A stretch of 64,000 nucleotides of DNA from Bryum argenteum (GCA_037043015.1 CM073321.1:26797510-26861509); one strand, 5' to 3'. Counted from the stretch's first letter, positions 36,991-48,508 are shown. Numbers and translations are program-made. The notes: generated by a model not told the origin, from the letters alone.

Positions 36991-37615
36991 TTATGGATTG
37001 ATTACTCCTCAACCTTTTTTTTTGCCTACGAGGTGTTCAAGATGTTGGAGTAAGTTCAAGAAGCTCCAGTTGTTGGCTGCCGGCCGATACACCTCTTGTT
37101 AGCCTACATAGAATACCATCTTAGTACATGTCATTAGCGTGAGTGTATAGATTTTGAAATCATCGTATTTGATGATCTAGGGAACTAGAATTTCTAGATC
37201 ACTTAGATTTTCTTCTAGTTCTGTAAATTTTCTAGGGTTCTACTCCAAACTTTTTCTTAATTGTATATTATGAGGATGTTTAATATGCGAAGAATCTCTT
37301 TATCTCAACATGTAGAGTTTTCTATCATATTCCCTTTCTTGGTATTGGTTCTTATATTTGGTGTTTGCTGATTTTTTCTTTTTAGCTTAAGGATCCATGG
37401 CTTCTTCTTGTCATTGTATCGTTGATGTTTCTACTCATGGACTGTCTAGTTTGTTTTCTTCTCCTGTCAGCTGCCAGCCGACACTTCAATGTTTGTATTG
37501 TTTTTGTCTTCTTGTCCGCTGCTAGCCGATATGCCTGCCCTCATCATTCTATTGTTGTGTATGGCTTTTCTATCCTTCGATCTGATTTATTTTAGGCTTG
37601 TATTGTTCAGGGTGA

Positions 37616-38265
37616 CTGTGGTTTGAATTATGACATTGGTGGTACTTCTTCCTCCAAAAAGTGTATCATTCTATGCGTATCTGGATTGCTATGCTACATC
37701 AACACCAATATTTCGACGGATCGTTGGAATGCTCACCGTTATGTTATCAAGCGGCTAGGTCTAACGAAGTTATTTGCCATGTTGTTGGAGCGCTTCCATG
37801 TTGGTCTCTGGTGTACGATGCCATCGTGACTTGACGGCTCTCCTATCTTACATTCTACCTTCTGGCGTCACGGACAGGCTATCATTTGTTTTTGGTAGAG
37901 AATATTGTGATCGTCCTATGACTTTTCCGTGGTGTTACAAGCTCTTGAAGACTCTCTATTGCAAGCGTCGTTCCCGTGAGGTGTGCAGGCCCGACCAGCT
38001 TCTCCTCGTTGATGTTACTCCAGTGGAGTTAAAGTTGGCGCCAGATGTTGCGTGCTACATGCCTTATCCGTTTCGAGGTGATTTGACGTCTTCAAGTACT
38101 ACTATTCCAAATGTAGCTACAGATATCCTTCCGTTCATCTACCCCTTATACCAGTTCGAATCTGTTAGTGAATTTATGAGTCTTTCTAATAGACCCGGTC
38201 AACTTCATTATGAAGTTGCTCATTCCCTCAAGTACGGTGTTCCTCTCAGATTGCAGTGTTCCTAG
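37616..38265 (+). pseudogene. Element A second HAD-like gene, motif-less and frameshifted
   Basis: After a probable acceptor (TTGTTCAG|GGTGACTG) the reading gives KCIILCVSGLLCYI, aligning with motif I but with Cys and Ser replacing both aspartates, and then LLERFHVGLWCTM. A frame change near 37825 leads to DLTALLSYILPSG, FVFGREYCDRP and LLLVDVTPVELKLAPDV, matching the motif III region (LLIDDSP in copy 1). So it is a divergent duplicate of the NIF-like domain that has lost the catalytic residues and the frame. It lies about 0.6 kb downstream of gene 1, with A-type palindromes around it (37466, 37515). Confidence 0.65.
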
Positions 38266-38279
38266 GTTTTACTTATTCT

Positions 38280-38800
38280 GCATGCCTATCGGCTGCGAGC
38301 CGACACTTCAAGCGATGAGCCGATGCAGCACAACCTGCGATGAGCCGGTCAGCACTCGCACTCGTCGTCTTATCGCAGTCAGTCTTCAAATCGAGATTTG
38401 CCAAGGAATTATATCCTGGATTGTTGAACATAAAGCGCTAGAAAGGAGGAAGCCGATGATGGAGTCGCGCTGCTGCTTATCGGCTGCGAGCCGACACCAT
38501 TGCAGTTCACCCATGTTCTATTTATGTTTTGCTTTAATACCTGGTGTTGCTGACTTTTGTATAGGGTGTTGTAATATTTATTGATGCGAAGTTAGTGCAG
38601 TCGGCTGCGCGCCGATACGACATGCTAGTGGGATGAGCTTCTTTTGGAATATTCGTTTATTCTTTTAATGAAACGGATTTGTTTCCTACTCTAACAGTGT
38701 ATTCATCTTTAATTTTTGCGAATTGCTAGTATATTCAATCATTCTGTTTTTTTGCCTTGCTTTGTTTGCGCCTTAGAGGTGTGTCGGACGGAAGCCGATT
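38280..38800. repeat. A-type palindromes near the right end of element A
   Basis: TATCGGCTGCGAGCCGACAC at 38286 and 38478, variants at 38598 and 38780. The last is only about 50 bp from the right TIR, so it is subterminal. Confidence 0.85.
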
Positions 38801-38815
38801 GATTTTTGGACTGTC

Positions 38816-38845
38816 AAATTGTCCATAATTAGTTAAATACCCGTT
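38816..38845 (-). repeat. Element A right TIR
   Basis: Inverted copy of 6535-6564, followed by ACAT (38846-38849). Confidence 0.88.
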
Positions 38846-38849
38846 ACAT

Positions 38850-39360
38850 TTAACAATCAATATAGTGGGGCCAATTTTCCCATTCGTGAAGCCCTTGGGA
38901 GTTGATGCCCATCTCTAGAAGGAGAGCCAAGGCCATGGGGCCATTTCTTATTATTAGCTAGAGTCCATGTTTTGATTTGATTTGAAAGTTCACCGCTTGT
39001 GCAACCCGATCAACGAATATACTTGAAGTGTAACGGACAGGAGGGGCAGGAGGCGGAGTACCGAGGACAATGCTACTACCAAACGTCGGGACTCTACTAC
39101 AGCCATGACATGATCTCTCAAAGCCGATAATTCATTGTCCGCATCAAATTCCTCCTCCTCAGGGATAACATTGACTTTCAAATGGTCCTACAATACTACG
39201 TAGAACACTCAACATAAGTATCAACAACAATTCATATACAATGAACACACTGAACAGATAATACTAAATATCATTGCCACAATATTTATCAAGATACACG
39301 CAAAAAATATCCATATTAAACATCCATATAAGCTATGAGAACTAAGCAAAGGTAACATCC
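38850..39360. other. Right flank of element A, nothing firm
   Basis: No convincing gene. A 63-codon minus-strand ORF (39181-38990, acidic then hydrophobic) has no recognisable features. Confidence 0.35.
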
Positions 39361-39365
39361 CACTA

Positions 39366-40110
39366 TGTTCCTGGCGTGCTCAGAACCAGGAGCTCGATGG
39401 CTTCGAAAACCCCAGATGCAGCTTATTCGAGGGCTCAGACCAGGACTTCAACAAATCCAAAGAAAAAAAAAATACCAAAAGCAGCTTGCTCGAGGGCTCA
39501 CAGAAGAACCTTGATCAGACCAGGCTTTGACTTGGCCTTAAGCTGTGGTACCGCAGCTTTGAGCGGACTTCAGCAAATTAAAAAACAAACAAAACACTCC
39601 CCCCAACATTTCCCAGAAATTCCACGAGGTTCCTCGAGTGCTCAGAACCAAGAGCTCAATGGCTTCGAAAACCCCAGAAGCAGCTTGCTCAAGGGTTCAG
39701 ACCAGGACTTCAAGAAATCCCAAAAAAAACTAAAATCCCAGATGCAGCTTGCTCGAGGGCTCTCAGCCGGACCTGGATCAGACCAGGCTTTGACTTGGCC
39801 TCAATCTGCGGTACCAAAAGTTAGAGCGGACTTCACCAAATTAAAAAAAAAAAAAACAGCTTGCTCGAGGGCTTACAGCAGGACCTGGATCAGACCAGGC
39901 TTCGACTTGGCCTGAAGCTGCGGTACCGCAGCTCTGAGCGGACTTCAGCAAATTAATAAAGAAACAAAACACTCTCCCCTGACATCTCCCTGAAATCCCA
40001 CTGGGTTCGTCGAGTGCTTTGAACAAGGAGCTCGATGGCTCCGAAAACCCCAGAAGCAGCTTGCTCGATGGCTCCGACTAGGACTTTAGCAAATCCAATG
40101 TAGCGGATTC
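39366..40110. repeat. Diverged low-copy repeats of a 250-380-bp segment
   Basis: Recurring words AGCTCGATGGCTTCGAAAACC (39391, 39650, 40029), GCAGCTTGCTCGAGGGCT (39481, 39739, 39858) and ACTTGGCCTNAAGCTGCGGTA. At least three unequal copies. Apparent plus-strand ORFs here reflect this repetition. Confidence 0.75.
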
Positions 40111-40136
40111 AGTATATATTGAAGCACGTGATTCTA

Positions 40137-40440
40137 ACCTTGAAGCCTCTCGAGACCCACGCCTCCTTTTCTGTATGAGTCTTCATTCTTTCTCCTGGAG
40201 CGTATCGGTAAGCGTATTCCCTGTAAAACTCAGCAAAGAGGCTTGACTCTGAATCGGAACTCACATTCTCTAAATTCATGTCGACGTTCTGTTCTCCATG
40301 GACCAGTGCCACCTCTTCTTCGACTAATTTTGCCATATCTTCTTCCTCGTCTGAAAACGCAGCTCCTTCCTACAGGTCGTAAGGAATACCGAGGATTTTT
40401 ACAAATTTCTCCTTCTAGACAATCCATAGCTTCTACGCAA
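40137..40440 (-). CDS. Unrecognised acidic exon(s), truncated gene
   Basis: The minus-strand frame AAFSDEEEDMAKLVEEEVALV ... FAEFYREYAYRYAPGERMK ... WVSRGFK ends at a GTTAGA donor-like site near 40137. Just upstream MDCLEGEICKNPRYS lies in another frame. A TTTAGGGTT telo-box-like word (40449-40457) precedes it. It looks like the first exon(s) of a gene whose remainder was replaced by the repeats at 39.4-40.1 kb. No domain recognised. Confidence 0.35.
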
Positions 40441-40614
40441 GAAAAAAATTTAGGGTTCTAATTCAGTGCACGCCTTCCGCGCTATCGGCATCGATTTGAC
40501 CTGGCCGATTTCATTATCGGCGGCCCTAACTTGCGGAATCATCGCCGGCCTCGACCCGACGGGATCATCGGCAGAACCTTGCGCTAGGACGCTGCTCGAT
40601 CATCGCCGGCGCCA

Positions 40615-40850
40615 GACCCTGCTGGACTTATGCCCGCCTATAACCGGATCCCCCTAGTTAATAACCGGTCCTTCTAGACCCTGCTGGACTTATGCCCGCC
40701 TATAACCGGAACCCCCCAGAAAATAACTGGTCCTTCCAGACCCTGTTGGACTTATGCCCGTCTATAATCAGACCCTGCTGGACTTATGCCCGCCTATAAC
40801 CGGAACCCTCCAGGTAATAACCGGTCCTTCCAAGTAGATTCCCGGTCCCT
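40615..40850. repeat. Tandem repeat, about 60-bp units
   Basis: Four copies of CCCTGCTGGACTTATGCCCG-CCTATAACCGGA at about 40617, 40678, 40740 and 40770, alternating with CCCCAGNNAATAACCGGTCC. One unit is shortened. Non-coding. Confidence 0.85.
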
Positions 40851-40869
40851 CAAATATACTTCACCCTAC

Positions 40870-41215
40870 CCCCCTTGACCTTACCCGCACCCTTATCTTC
40901 CAACACATATATAGGGGTTTATCTTCCCTACTGCCGTATCGGCCCCATTTGCGACCCCTTCCAAGTACTTAAATAAATAACGAACTGTTGTTTCCATTCC
41001 TACTTTGTCATGGACTACTTTTTATTGTTTTCTCCGCGATAATTTTACCAATACTGTGTACTGTAATTTTAATCACCGCGCTAAGTCACGGCGATCCATA
41101 TTAATATGATTTATACCACTCTCAAAATAATATTTGCACTATAAAATCAATATAAAATATATTATTCAGTCTTGGTGCCATACATATCATGAAATTATAT
41201 TATGTCAAAACTCAA
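40870..41215. other. Intergenic, no gene seen
   Basis: AT-rich spacer between the tandem repeat and the 3' end of the acidic-protein gene. Nothing recognised. Confidence 0.4.
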
Positions 41216-41217
41216 AA

Positions 41218-41939
41218 CTACATCGAACCAAAAAATGAATTCTCGTTGATTGTATACTTAATCAACCCTAGGTCCTCCCAGTACACTAGGAAGTAAGGTT
41301 TCTCATGTACCTCCTCCAATTCTTCGGCACTTGTCTCAAAGCCATCCACGACATCATTCTGTGTCCCCTGCTGAGAATGGGCTTCTGCTCTCTCGCCCAT
41401 ATCAGTGACTCTTTTCTCTTCAAAAGTTGTTGCTCCATCTCCTGATCCATCGTCTTCCTCTTCCAATCCTATGCGATCCTGAAGACAACACATGCTGTTA
41501 TTAATCCATATACATATTCCGAAATATGTTGACATTTACGAACAATTTGTAACAAGCGCTATATTATTACCTCATGCTTAGAATCCACACCTCCATCGTC
41601 ATCCTCATCCACGCAAACATCGCCCGACGTCCTGAACTTTCTTCTACTCCCTTCCTCCTCTTTTTCATCTTCGTCAGTTCCGACACTCTCCGGGACACTG
41701 TCGAGGTTGAGCGATCGCATTTTGATAGTCCGCCTGAATGGCGGTAGCACATCATCGTCAATTAAGATATCATACCCGTCTGGCTCCCAATCATCGCCAC
41801 TAGAGCTTCTCCCATCGCGCTTCCGCAAAGCACTACGCCTCTCTGCTTTAGAATTAGTGAACTTCATTCCACCCCTCCGCTTCTTCTTTCTTTGACCTAT
41901 CTCCTTTCCTCTCTCACTACCGCTAGCAGTTTCGTCCAT
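41218..41939 (-). CDS. Acidic two-exon protein divergent from the MULE-SWIM gene (intact)
   Basis: Exon 1 41939-41571 (MDETASGSERG ... DSKHE, donor GTAATA) and exon 2 41478-41218 (after TTGTCTTCAG; DRIGLEEEDDG ... NENSFFGSM, stop). The 92-bp intron is in phase 0, giving about 209 residues without stops. It has a basic patch near the start (GQRKKKRRGG), probably nuclear-localising, then long acidic stretches (DEDEKEEE, DEDDDGG), and a C-terminal block KPYFLVYWEDLGLIKY that looks structured. No family recognised. It is transcribed away from the MULE-like gene with about 0.5 kb between them, and a telo-box-like AAACCCTAA (42063-42071) lies upstream. It may be an accessory gene of the MULE element or a host gene. 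Confidence 0.6.
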
Positions 41940-42468
41940 GCTGCTTGCTATAAGATAATTTATCACACGTTCCACTTAACGAGTCCAAGTGTTCTCACTG
42001 CAAATGAAGAGGTTGAACTATGATTTTCAACTCCATTATATAAGTTCTCCCATGCGGCTAGGAAACCCTAATCAGCCAACGCGTATTCCCTAACATCCCG
42101 CTATCACCGTGTTTGACAATCCAAAATTAGCTAACTTTTGAACGCATCTATTATCCAGCTAAATCTCTGACAATTACTGCCACTGTCACTTTACCTTCTA
42201 CACCTACTTATTTTATCGACAGATCTCACATTTTTAATCGTGACTACTTTAGTAAATGCAATTATCTCAGTCTAGGTATTTTAAGTATTATAAGTAATGT
42301 GCTTTTAAATAATCCTGCTCACGATTAAGGATATTGTGTATACGTATGTTTTATTATAAGAGATTATGTTCAATAAGTATTCAATACGTATGAAAACACC
42401 CTACACCAATTGCTCGTATTTGAACATTCGAAACTCACCTCAGGCTCTCTTTCTCCGCGCACTTGTTG

Positions 42469-45400
42469 ATGTTGTCTTCCTCGCCTCCGTCTATCATGGC
42501 ATCCTCCGCTCCCCTGCCTTCCGCTGCAGACGTTATTGTCATTAGGTCTCAAGACTTAAGTCCCCCAATCTGCATTCCTCCGGGGGTGGATGGAGTGGCT
42601 AAAGTCACACTATCTTAGCTAGCCGTTCGTTTTGGGTTTAATGAGTCCTCTCTCTGGATAGAGAATCAAGTCTTGGATCCGAACACTAATCTTGTTGAGT
42701 ACTCTGTTTTTTTCGAACCTGCCGCCCCAGAGAATAACTGTAAAATTTATAAGCTACGGCCCGGACAGTATCGACTGTTTGGCTTGACAGAGTCCGTCAT
42801 GAACGCCTCCACCGTCCTCCTCACTTCTTGTAGTTCTTCTACCATCTCTACTGTTGTTCCAGTTCTTGCTCGTGTCAAGATCAAACCAAGAATCGAAGTC
42901 CAAATTGATATTTCTGATTCATCCGACGATGAAAGAAAAGCGTACATCCAGTCCCGTCGAGTATCATCGAATCTCCCTCCCCCCTCGTCTGGTTCTGAAC
43001 ACAGTCTCAGAACCACCCCCTCTTCTCTTTCCGCGTCCAAAGTCATAAAACCCAAAAACATTCTTTCCTCGCTCCGTAGACTGGGTAGTATGTCTCACAA
43101 CAAATCCATACTCAAGAAAATTGATTTCCATTCCATTTGTACTCACAGGGTCTCTTTCCTGCCTCCCACTTTCAATGGTGATGTCCTGTACATTCTCCCT
43201 CCCGTTCTACCAACTACTGTTGTCAAGGTAGCCAAATCTATGGAAGGGATGGACAAAAGATACAATGGTCATGTGTGGACCAGGACAATGACTACTAACA
43301 TTAGTAACAACCTTGGTTTGTCATTCCGCTACTCTAACTGTGTAGGCCATCTTCAATGCCACAATGGAAACTGCGGCTTCTTGCTACGACCTGACCGCAG
43401 AGCAGAGGTGAATGAAGTGGAGTTCAAGGGCTTTACCAAGGACTCCTTCTCGGTCGGCCACGCACCTCCTCCTTCTTCAACACTAGTATCTAAGATCTGC
43501 AAAGAACCTCCCGTTTGTGTTGCTCTATGCCCTTCTAAAATATTCTATGTATTCGGAGAGGAGAGTCAAGAGCGGGCGTGTGTGCATATCGGTACGCACG
43601 AACATCCTGTCAAGGTCGGAGACTACAGATGTGCAAGTAAAATAATTGATGAGTTAATAGATGAGCACGTAGAACGTAACCCACAAGCTACCACGTCCAA
43701 AATAGTCATGGAGGCAAGCAAGGACTTACTCGGAAACTTACTTCTCTGTGAAGAAGATGACCCTGTAACCTCCAAGCTCACCCTCCAGGAGCTAGAGCCT
43801 ATCTTTGATCAATGTAAAGAGCTGAACTCTCCGAGCATCAGGAATCGTATTACAAAATTTAAGCACTTGCGCAGATACGACGTTGTTGATGGGATCACCA
43901 AGCTTCGAGGCCTCAGCAACTGGGCTTGCATCCAACGTAACCAGTTCCCGGGCCAAGGAGATGAAAGTGACAAAGTTTTCATTTTCAAGATGTCCGAGGT
44001 CGGCCCCGGAAGCGGTGTAGATCTTGTTCGTCGTATGCAGCCCAGAGGTGACCCGTCCCACGCGTGGATGATGTTCGACCACGTTAAGCGTGTCAAGAAC
44101 TGGACCACCATGGCGTGCCACGTTTATGACCCAAAAATCTGCCGCATCCTAACTATTGCATGCTGTGATTTCCAGTCTGAAGACGGAGAAGCTCAAATCG
44201 TCTTCTGGAAGATCCTCAACCACGACATGGGCAAGAACGGAGTAGAAGCAGTGCAGTTCTAAGGGTTCATGGCCGACAGTGCGCAAGCCAACTCAAACGC
44301 TGTGAGGATCATTTACGGCTCCGGAGACCCTAAAGAGCCCATGGAAGACCGCGAGCGGACTTGCTACTTCCATTGGACGCAATCCCTTGAGAAACACACC
44401 AAACGATACATCGTGCACGAGGTGCAGGATCAACATTGACATCTTTGTAAGCAATACAAAGATGCACAAACCAATGCTGAGGCAGTTACAAGATACTGGG
44501 CGAGCCGAGCGTCGTCGGCGTTGGCGCAGGCCACCTCCGAAGTTGGATAAGGTTACCTCGAACACTGGCTTGCATTTCGGCATTTCCGATATAGGCAGTG
44601 GGGTGGCTTCATTGGTGAGTCCACAGTCACTGTAGCAATTATGTACACGAGCACTAGATATGTAAAATATATTTACTTTTTTATTAGAGAATATTCCCAT
44701 ACCTCTGAACTTTTACATTAAAAATTTTTTAAATTTTTTTTCTATTTTTAGATCAGACTTGCGGTGCCGCAAGTCTAACCCGCTCTAGATATTGTAATCA
44801 ACTTCTTTTGTTACTCAGTCAAATCTCTTTGCACCTTCCAGAAAAATAAATATTTTGTAGAGGAGCTGGCGGAGATGCCTTCATGCAACTTTGGAGAATC
44901 TATCCATAACAAATGGTTGCAAGCGTCCGGCAACAAGGGTGGGGACTTGTACATTGCAGCTCTTAATAATTATGTTTGTGCTTTCCTCCAAGTTGTGGAT
45001 TACAACGACTTCATCGGAGGTGGTAAGGGTGGTAATCGACCAACATCCGAAGATTGAACTATTATTTTGTATTGCCCATAAAGCTTAACGAAACGGAGAT
45101 CCATCAAGCCTCACAAAGGCAGTTTCTGAATATCCAAGAGCTGAAAAGATTTGTACCCGTGACGCCCACCTTGAGGGGGCCGAGGTGTTCGGATCCAAGA
45201 AACGTAAGGCTGATGTTCAAATTGGAGCTGATGATGAAACGCACAGACTTGACACCGTGAGCTACTCGCGTCCTTGAATTTGGAGAATGGTTACCCAAGC
45301 CTGTGCTGAAAATCTGAGTACTATCCATGAAGAGGATGAACTTGAGGAGCCACCGACATTACCATCCACTTTTGCTCGACCTAGTATTGAACGTGTGACC

Positions 45401-46282
45401 GCTGTTTGGGATACTAAAGTAGTCGAGAGGCAGTGGCACATTGCTCGCTTGAGGGAGAATTCTGCCAAGGCTTGTTGGGGTATCATGCGAAAGAGTAAAA
45501 ATAGATGTGACTCACGAATTATTCCGAAGGGGAAGGCGACCGTAGCTCCAACTTACACCAAAGTATGGCAGCGACCTCAAGATGGGCCGAGAAAAATTCA
45601 TCAGTTCTTTTTTGTGCAGATGATATTGACAGGTGTGTGAAGGGTAATTGTCGCAAGTGGATTGGGCCATTCATTAAGCCAGGAAAGACCCCCTATTCCT
45701 TCAATATGGCCTGTTAAGATAGGGACTAACCTTACACGTGATGAAATGGAGGCGTTAGAGGATGCGGGCTTTCGACTACCACAAAAAGAACAGCTTCCTA
45801 CAAACTGTACTTTCAATAATGTTGCCCCACCAAGAGACTTGTTGCCTATTCCAGTCTCAGAGAAGCCGGATGTGTTCTCTAGGTCAAGAAGATCAAAGAA
45901 CACGAAACGCATTTCGGCTATGACTTCAAAGCACATGAAGAATATTGAGTCTGCCACCTCAATGCAGGCCAGAATTCTAAAGGTGACCATGATCTCGCAG
46001 CCTGGTTTTGGGTGTATCGTAGACTTGGAGTCGGATTCCGATGCAGTTTATAGACTTTCAATCAGTACATTCCCGGATTGCTCATGCCCAGTGTTCAAGA
46101 AAACAATTTCTTCGTTAGGACGGAGAGATCCATATCGACCGTGCAAGCACCTATACTTCATCACGGTATTGGTTTGCAAATTTGATCCGGATGCTGACCT
46201 CTTCATCCACGCGGCCACTCTTAGTTTCAACGAGGTGAAGAAGATTCTGGAGGGAGGAATCCTAGACCATGCTACAGATTAG
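42469..46282 (+). pseudogene. MULE-like transposase with SWIM zinc finger
   Basis: Exon 1 42469-44614: a serine-rich N-terminus, a DNA-binding-like region (GHLQCHNGNCGFLLRP, Cys/His-rich), then the Mutator-like catalytic region with MSEVGPGSGVDL, GFMADSAQAN (the Asp of the DDE core) and DRERTCYFHWTQSLEKHT. Exon 2 probably starts at 44861 (TTTTGTAG|AG) and encodes MPSCNFGESIHNKWLQ. The C-terminal SWIM finger CSCPVFKK...YRPCKHLYF (about 46080-46155) ends the protein at 46282. In-frame stops: TAG 42616, TAA 44260 (replacing a likely Lys before GFMAD), TGA 44437, TAA 44548, plus frame changes around 45055-45290 and 45640. So the copy is decayed. No terminal repeats were found around it. Confidence 0.75.
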
Positions 46283-46329
46283 AATGCCTTATATCTCCTC
46301 ATCTACATACGCTATATGTTAGTCTTATG

Positions 46330-46690
46330 ATTGTGTGCTTCACACTGTATGTGATATTTTTTCACAACTTATTAAAAATAATTTTACCAATACCTACATG
46401 TACAGCAAACCTTGCCAATTTGTCTAACTTGGAGTTCTAATTACTTAGTAATATTACCTTAGAAACCTCTTGACATTTACGAATTGTGATGTACTCTCGA
46501 GTTTTGTAGCTCAAGTCTAACCAAATTCAAGGAATTTAAGCCTTATTTTCCACGGGTTTGGGTCACTAAATCCACGGTAATAAGTCAAAAATATTCAAAT
46601 ATTCCCAAAAATATTCAAAAATTATTCTCTAATTTTTAAATTTTTTTTTAGAAAGGTTTTTACTAAAAATACAAACTCCGCCCTAAAAAT
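46330..46690. other. AT-rich spacer, no gene seen
   Basis: Between the two MULE-SWIM copies. Homopolymer and AAATATTC-rich sequence only. Confidence 0.4.
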
Positions 46691-46699
46691 TCTAAATCT

Positions 46700-46802
46700 T
46701 ACCGCTCACCGCTCACTGCTCACCGCTCACCGCTCACTGCTCACCGCTCACTGCTCAGCGCTCACCGCTCACTGCTCAGCGCTCACCGCTCAACGCTCAC
46801 AC
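46700..46802. repeat. 7-bp minisatellite ACCGCTC
   Basis: About fourteen copies of ACCGCTC/ACTGCTC/AGCGCTC. Simple slippage repeat just upstream of the second MULE-SWIM fragment. Confidence 0.9.
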
Positions 46803-46934
46803 GGTAGCAACGACCGGTATACTCTTACTATTACATTCAGTTTCTGTAGCATTCCGACATGGCCAACATCGTCTTATCCAATATTGAGCTAACTGATCTA
46901 CTTCCAATGTTTCTGGAATCTAAGCGTAGACAAA

Positions 46935-47794
46935 CTCGCAGAGGTGCCATCATGCAACCTTGCAGAATCAAATCACAACAAGTGGAAGCAACAGTCTGGA
47001 AATCGGGGTAGCGACTTGTATGTAGCAGCCGTGGACAACTTTGTGCAAGCGTTCATGCAATATATTGCATACTCCCAGTTCTTGGAAACGGAGCCTCCTA
47101 GAAACGGTTCGTTAAAAGAGGATCTCGCGCTGAGACGCGTATAAAGATCTGTAGCCAAAACGGGAAAATCCAAATCACTTCACGAAGTGATTCTCAAGAT
47201 GTCCGGTGCTGATGAGTGGTGCACCACAGACCCGCATCTCGAAGGAGAAGAGGTATTTGTTTTTCTAAAACGCAAATCTAATAGTGCTTTTGGAAATGAG
47301 CGGAGTCTCACAGGCCAGATAAAATTACTATGTCAAGACCTCGTATCCAGACTAGATCTGCACGCAAAGAGAGCGAGAATCCTACAACTCTAGTGATAGC
47401 CGACTCTCCCACAACCAGCCAACAAGAGGAAGCTGACCTCTCCCGTCAGTAATCTCTGTCGCAAGTGGACTGCTACTACGTTACTGTTGTAGAGGAGACC
47501 ATCTGCAATCCTTCTCAAATGGCAAATCGCACGTCTCCCGAAGACATCCGCCAAAGCTTGCTTTGCTCAACAAGCTATTACAAATAACAAGTCTGTGGCA
47601 CATTTTGTGCTAGACGAGAAGAGCACCCCAGCTCCAACCTACACAGGCCTAATGAAGAACTACCGGAAGAATAGACAAGACACTATGGGATTCTTTTTCT
47701 GCAATGACGACATTGAGAGGTGCCTGAAGAGCACAAAACGGCAGTGGGTGATCACAGTGTCGCAGGTTCCAACGATATGGCCGGTTAAGCTAGG
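46935..47794 (+). pseudogene. Second MULE-SWIM 3' fragment, cut by element C
   Basis: VPSCNLAESNHNKWKQQSGNR (from 46942) parallels MPSCNFGESIHNKW of the first copy. Further matches are PHLEGEEVFVFLKRKS, APTYTGLMKNYRKN and PTIWPVKLGT, against APTYTKVWQRPQ and PSIWPVKIGT. The reading stops at WPVKLG where element C begins (47,795). The first copy continues with 190 more residues including the SWIM finger, so the missing part should reappear beyond C's right end outside the window. Several frame changes show the fragment was already a pseudogene or decayed later. Confidence 0.75.
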
Positions 47795-48299
47795 AACACG
47801 TAATTCATTATAATAGGAATATTCAAATTATCATCAAATAACATATTTCGTTAAAGTGAGAATATTTCTATTATCATCGACCTAAATTCTACAAAGAGGA
47901 CTTCAGCTCGACCTAAAGTGCAAAAAAAGAAACTCAAAACTCTCTAATATAAGCAAAACATCCCGCTAAAACAAGAAACTCAACTATATTGAGAACATAT
48001 ATTTGGAATGGTCAAAACACATTCCATATCTAATCTAAAAAGAATAGCACATCAGAACGGAAAACACATGAAAATGAGAAATCATCACAATGTCAAATAT
48101 TACATATAGTTCTAAAGATACGATTCTATTTAAAATATCAGTTACAATACAGTGCTACTACAAAAAAATTACACCAATCCACTTATCTGATTTTGCCTAG
48201 AAAGAGAAAACTCTAAACAACTTCAACGTTATTGAGCTTAAATCCAATTCGAGAAAAAATTATGGACGAGCTCTTGCCCACTTTGTCCTCCATAATAGC

Positions 48300-48490
48300 T
48301 AAAGCCGCGATTGACTATTTAGGTTGACGTGAGCTAAATACCAATGCCTTCAGTGATCGAAATGTTTATTCCTCCTCCGCCTCAAAACCTAGAATACTTT
48401 GTTGCTCTTATCCACTTTGTTCTTCAAAATAGCTAAAGCCGCGATTGACTATTTAGGTCGACGTGACCTAAATACCAATGTCTTCAGTGA
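48300..48490. repeat. Two C-type palindromes with duplicated flanks, 3' of the DUF7869 gene
   Basis: TATTTAGGTTGACGTGAGC-TAAATACCAATG (48320) and a second copy with GGTCGACGTGACC (48444), both embedded in a roughly 125-bp duplicated segment (AATAGCTAAAGCCGCGATTG ... TTATTCCTCC). Both match the TTTAG-N11-CTAAA frame. Confidence 0.85.
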
Positions 48491-48508
48491 TCAAAAATCT
48501 TATTCCTC

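Larger units (their letters stand above)
6535..38845. mobile_element. Element A: 32-kb TIR transposon containing nested element B
   Basis: The left end starts AACGGATATTTACCTAATTA at 6535. The reverse complement of the right end (38845 downward) starts AACGGGTATTTAACTAATTA; 27 of the first 30 positions match. ACAT directly flanks both ends (6531-6534 and 38846-38849), a 4-bp target-site duplication. Without nested B (16,743-34,834) and its TSD the element is about 14.2 kb. Gene order is DUF7869-type gene (minus), central promoter, ParB-like gene (plus), HAD-like gene 1 and HAD-like gene 2 (plus). It carries its own palindrome family throughout. A 4-bp TSD fits the Sola superfamily among others; assignment to a named superfamily is not proven here. 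Confidence 0.88.

Noticed and set aside
39376-39915. 179-codon plus ORF with repeated SRAHRRT-like segments
   Set aside because: Created by the diverged 250-380-bp repeats; no start context, motif or codon evidence.
2470-44550. Alternative genetic code (TAG or TGA as sense)
   Set aside because: All three stop codons occur in-frame, frameshifts accompany them, and intact genes here (36229-36990, 41218-41939) end in normal stops.
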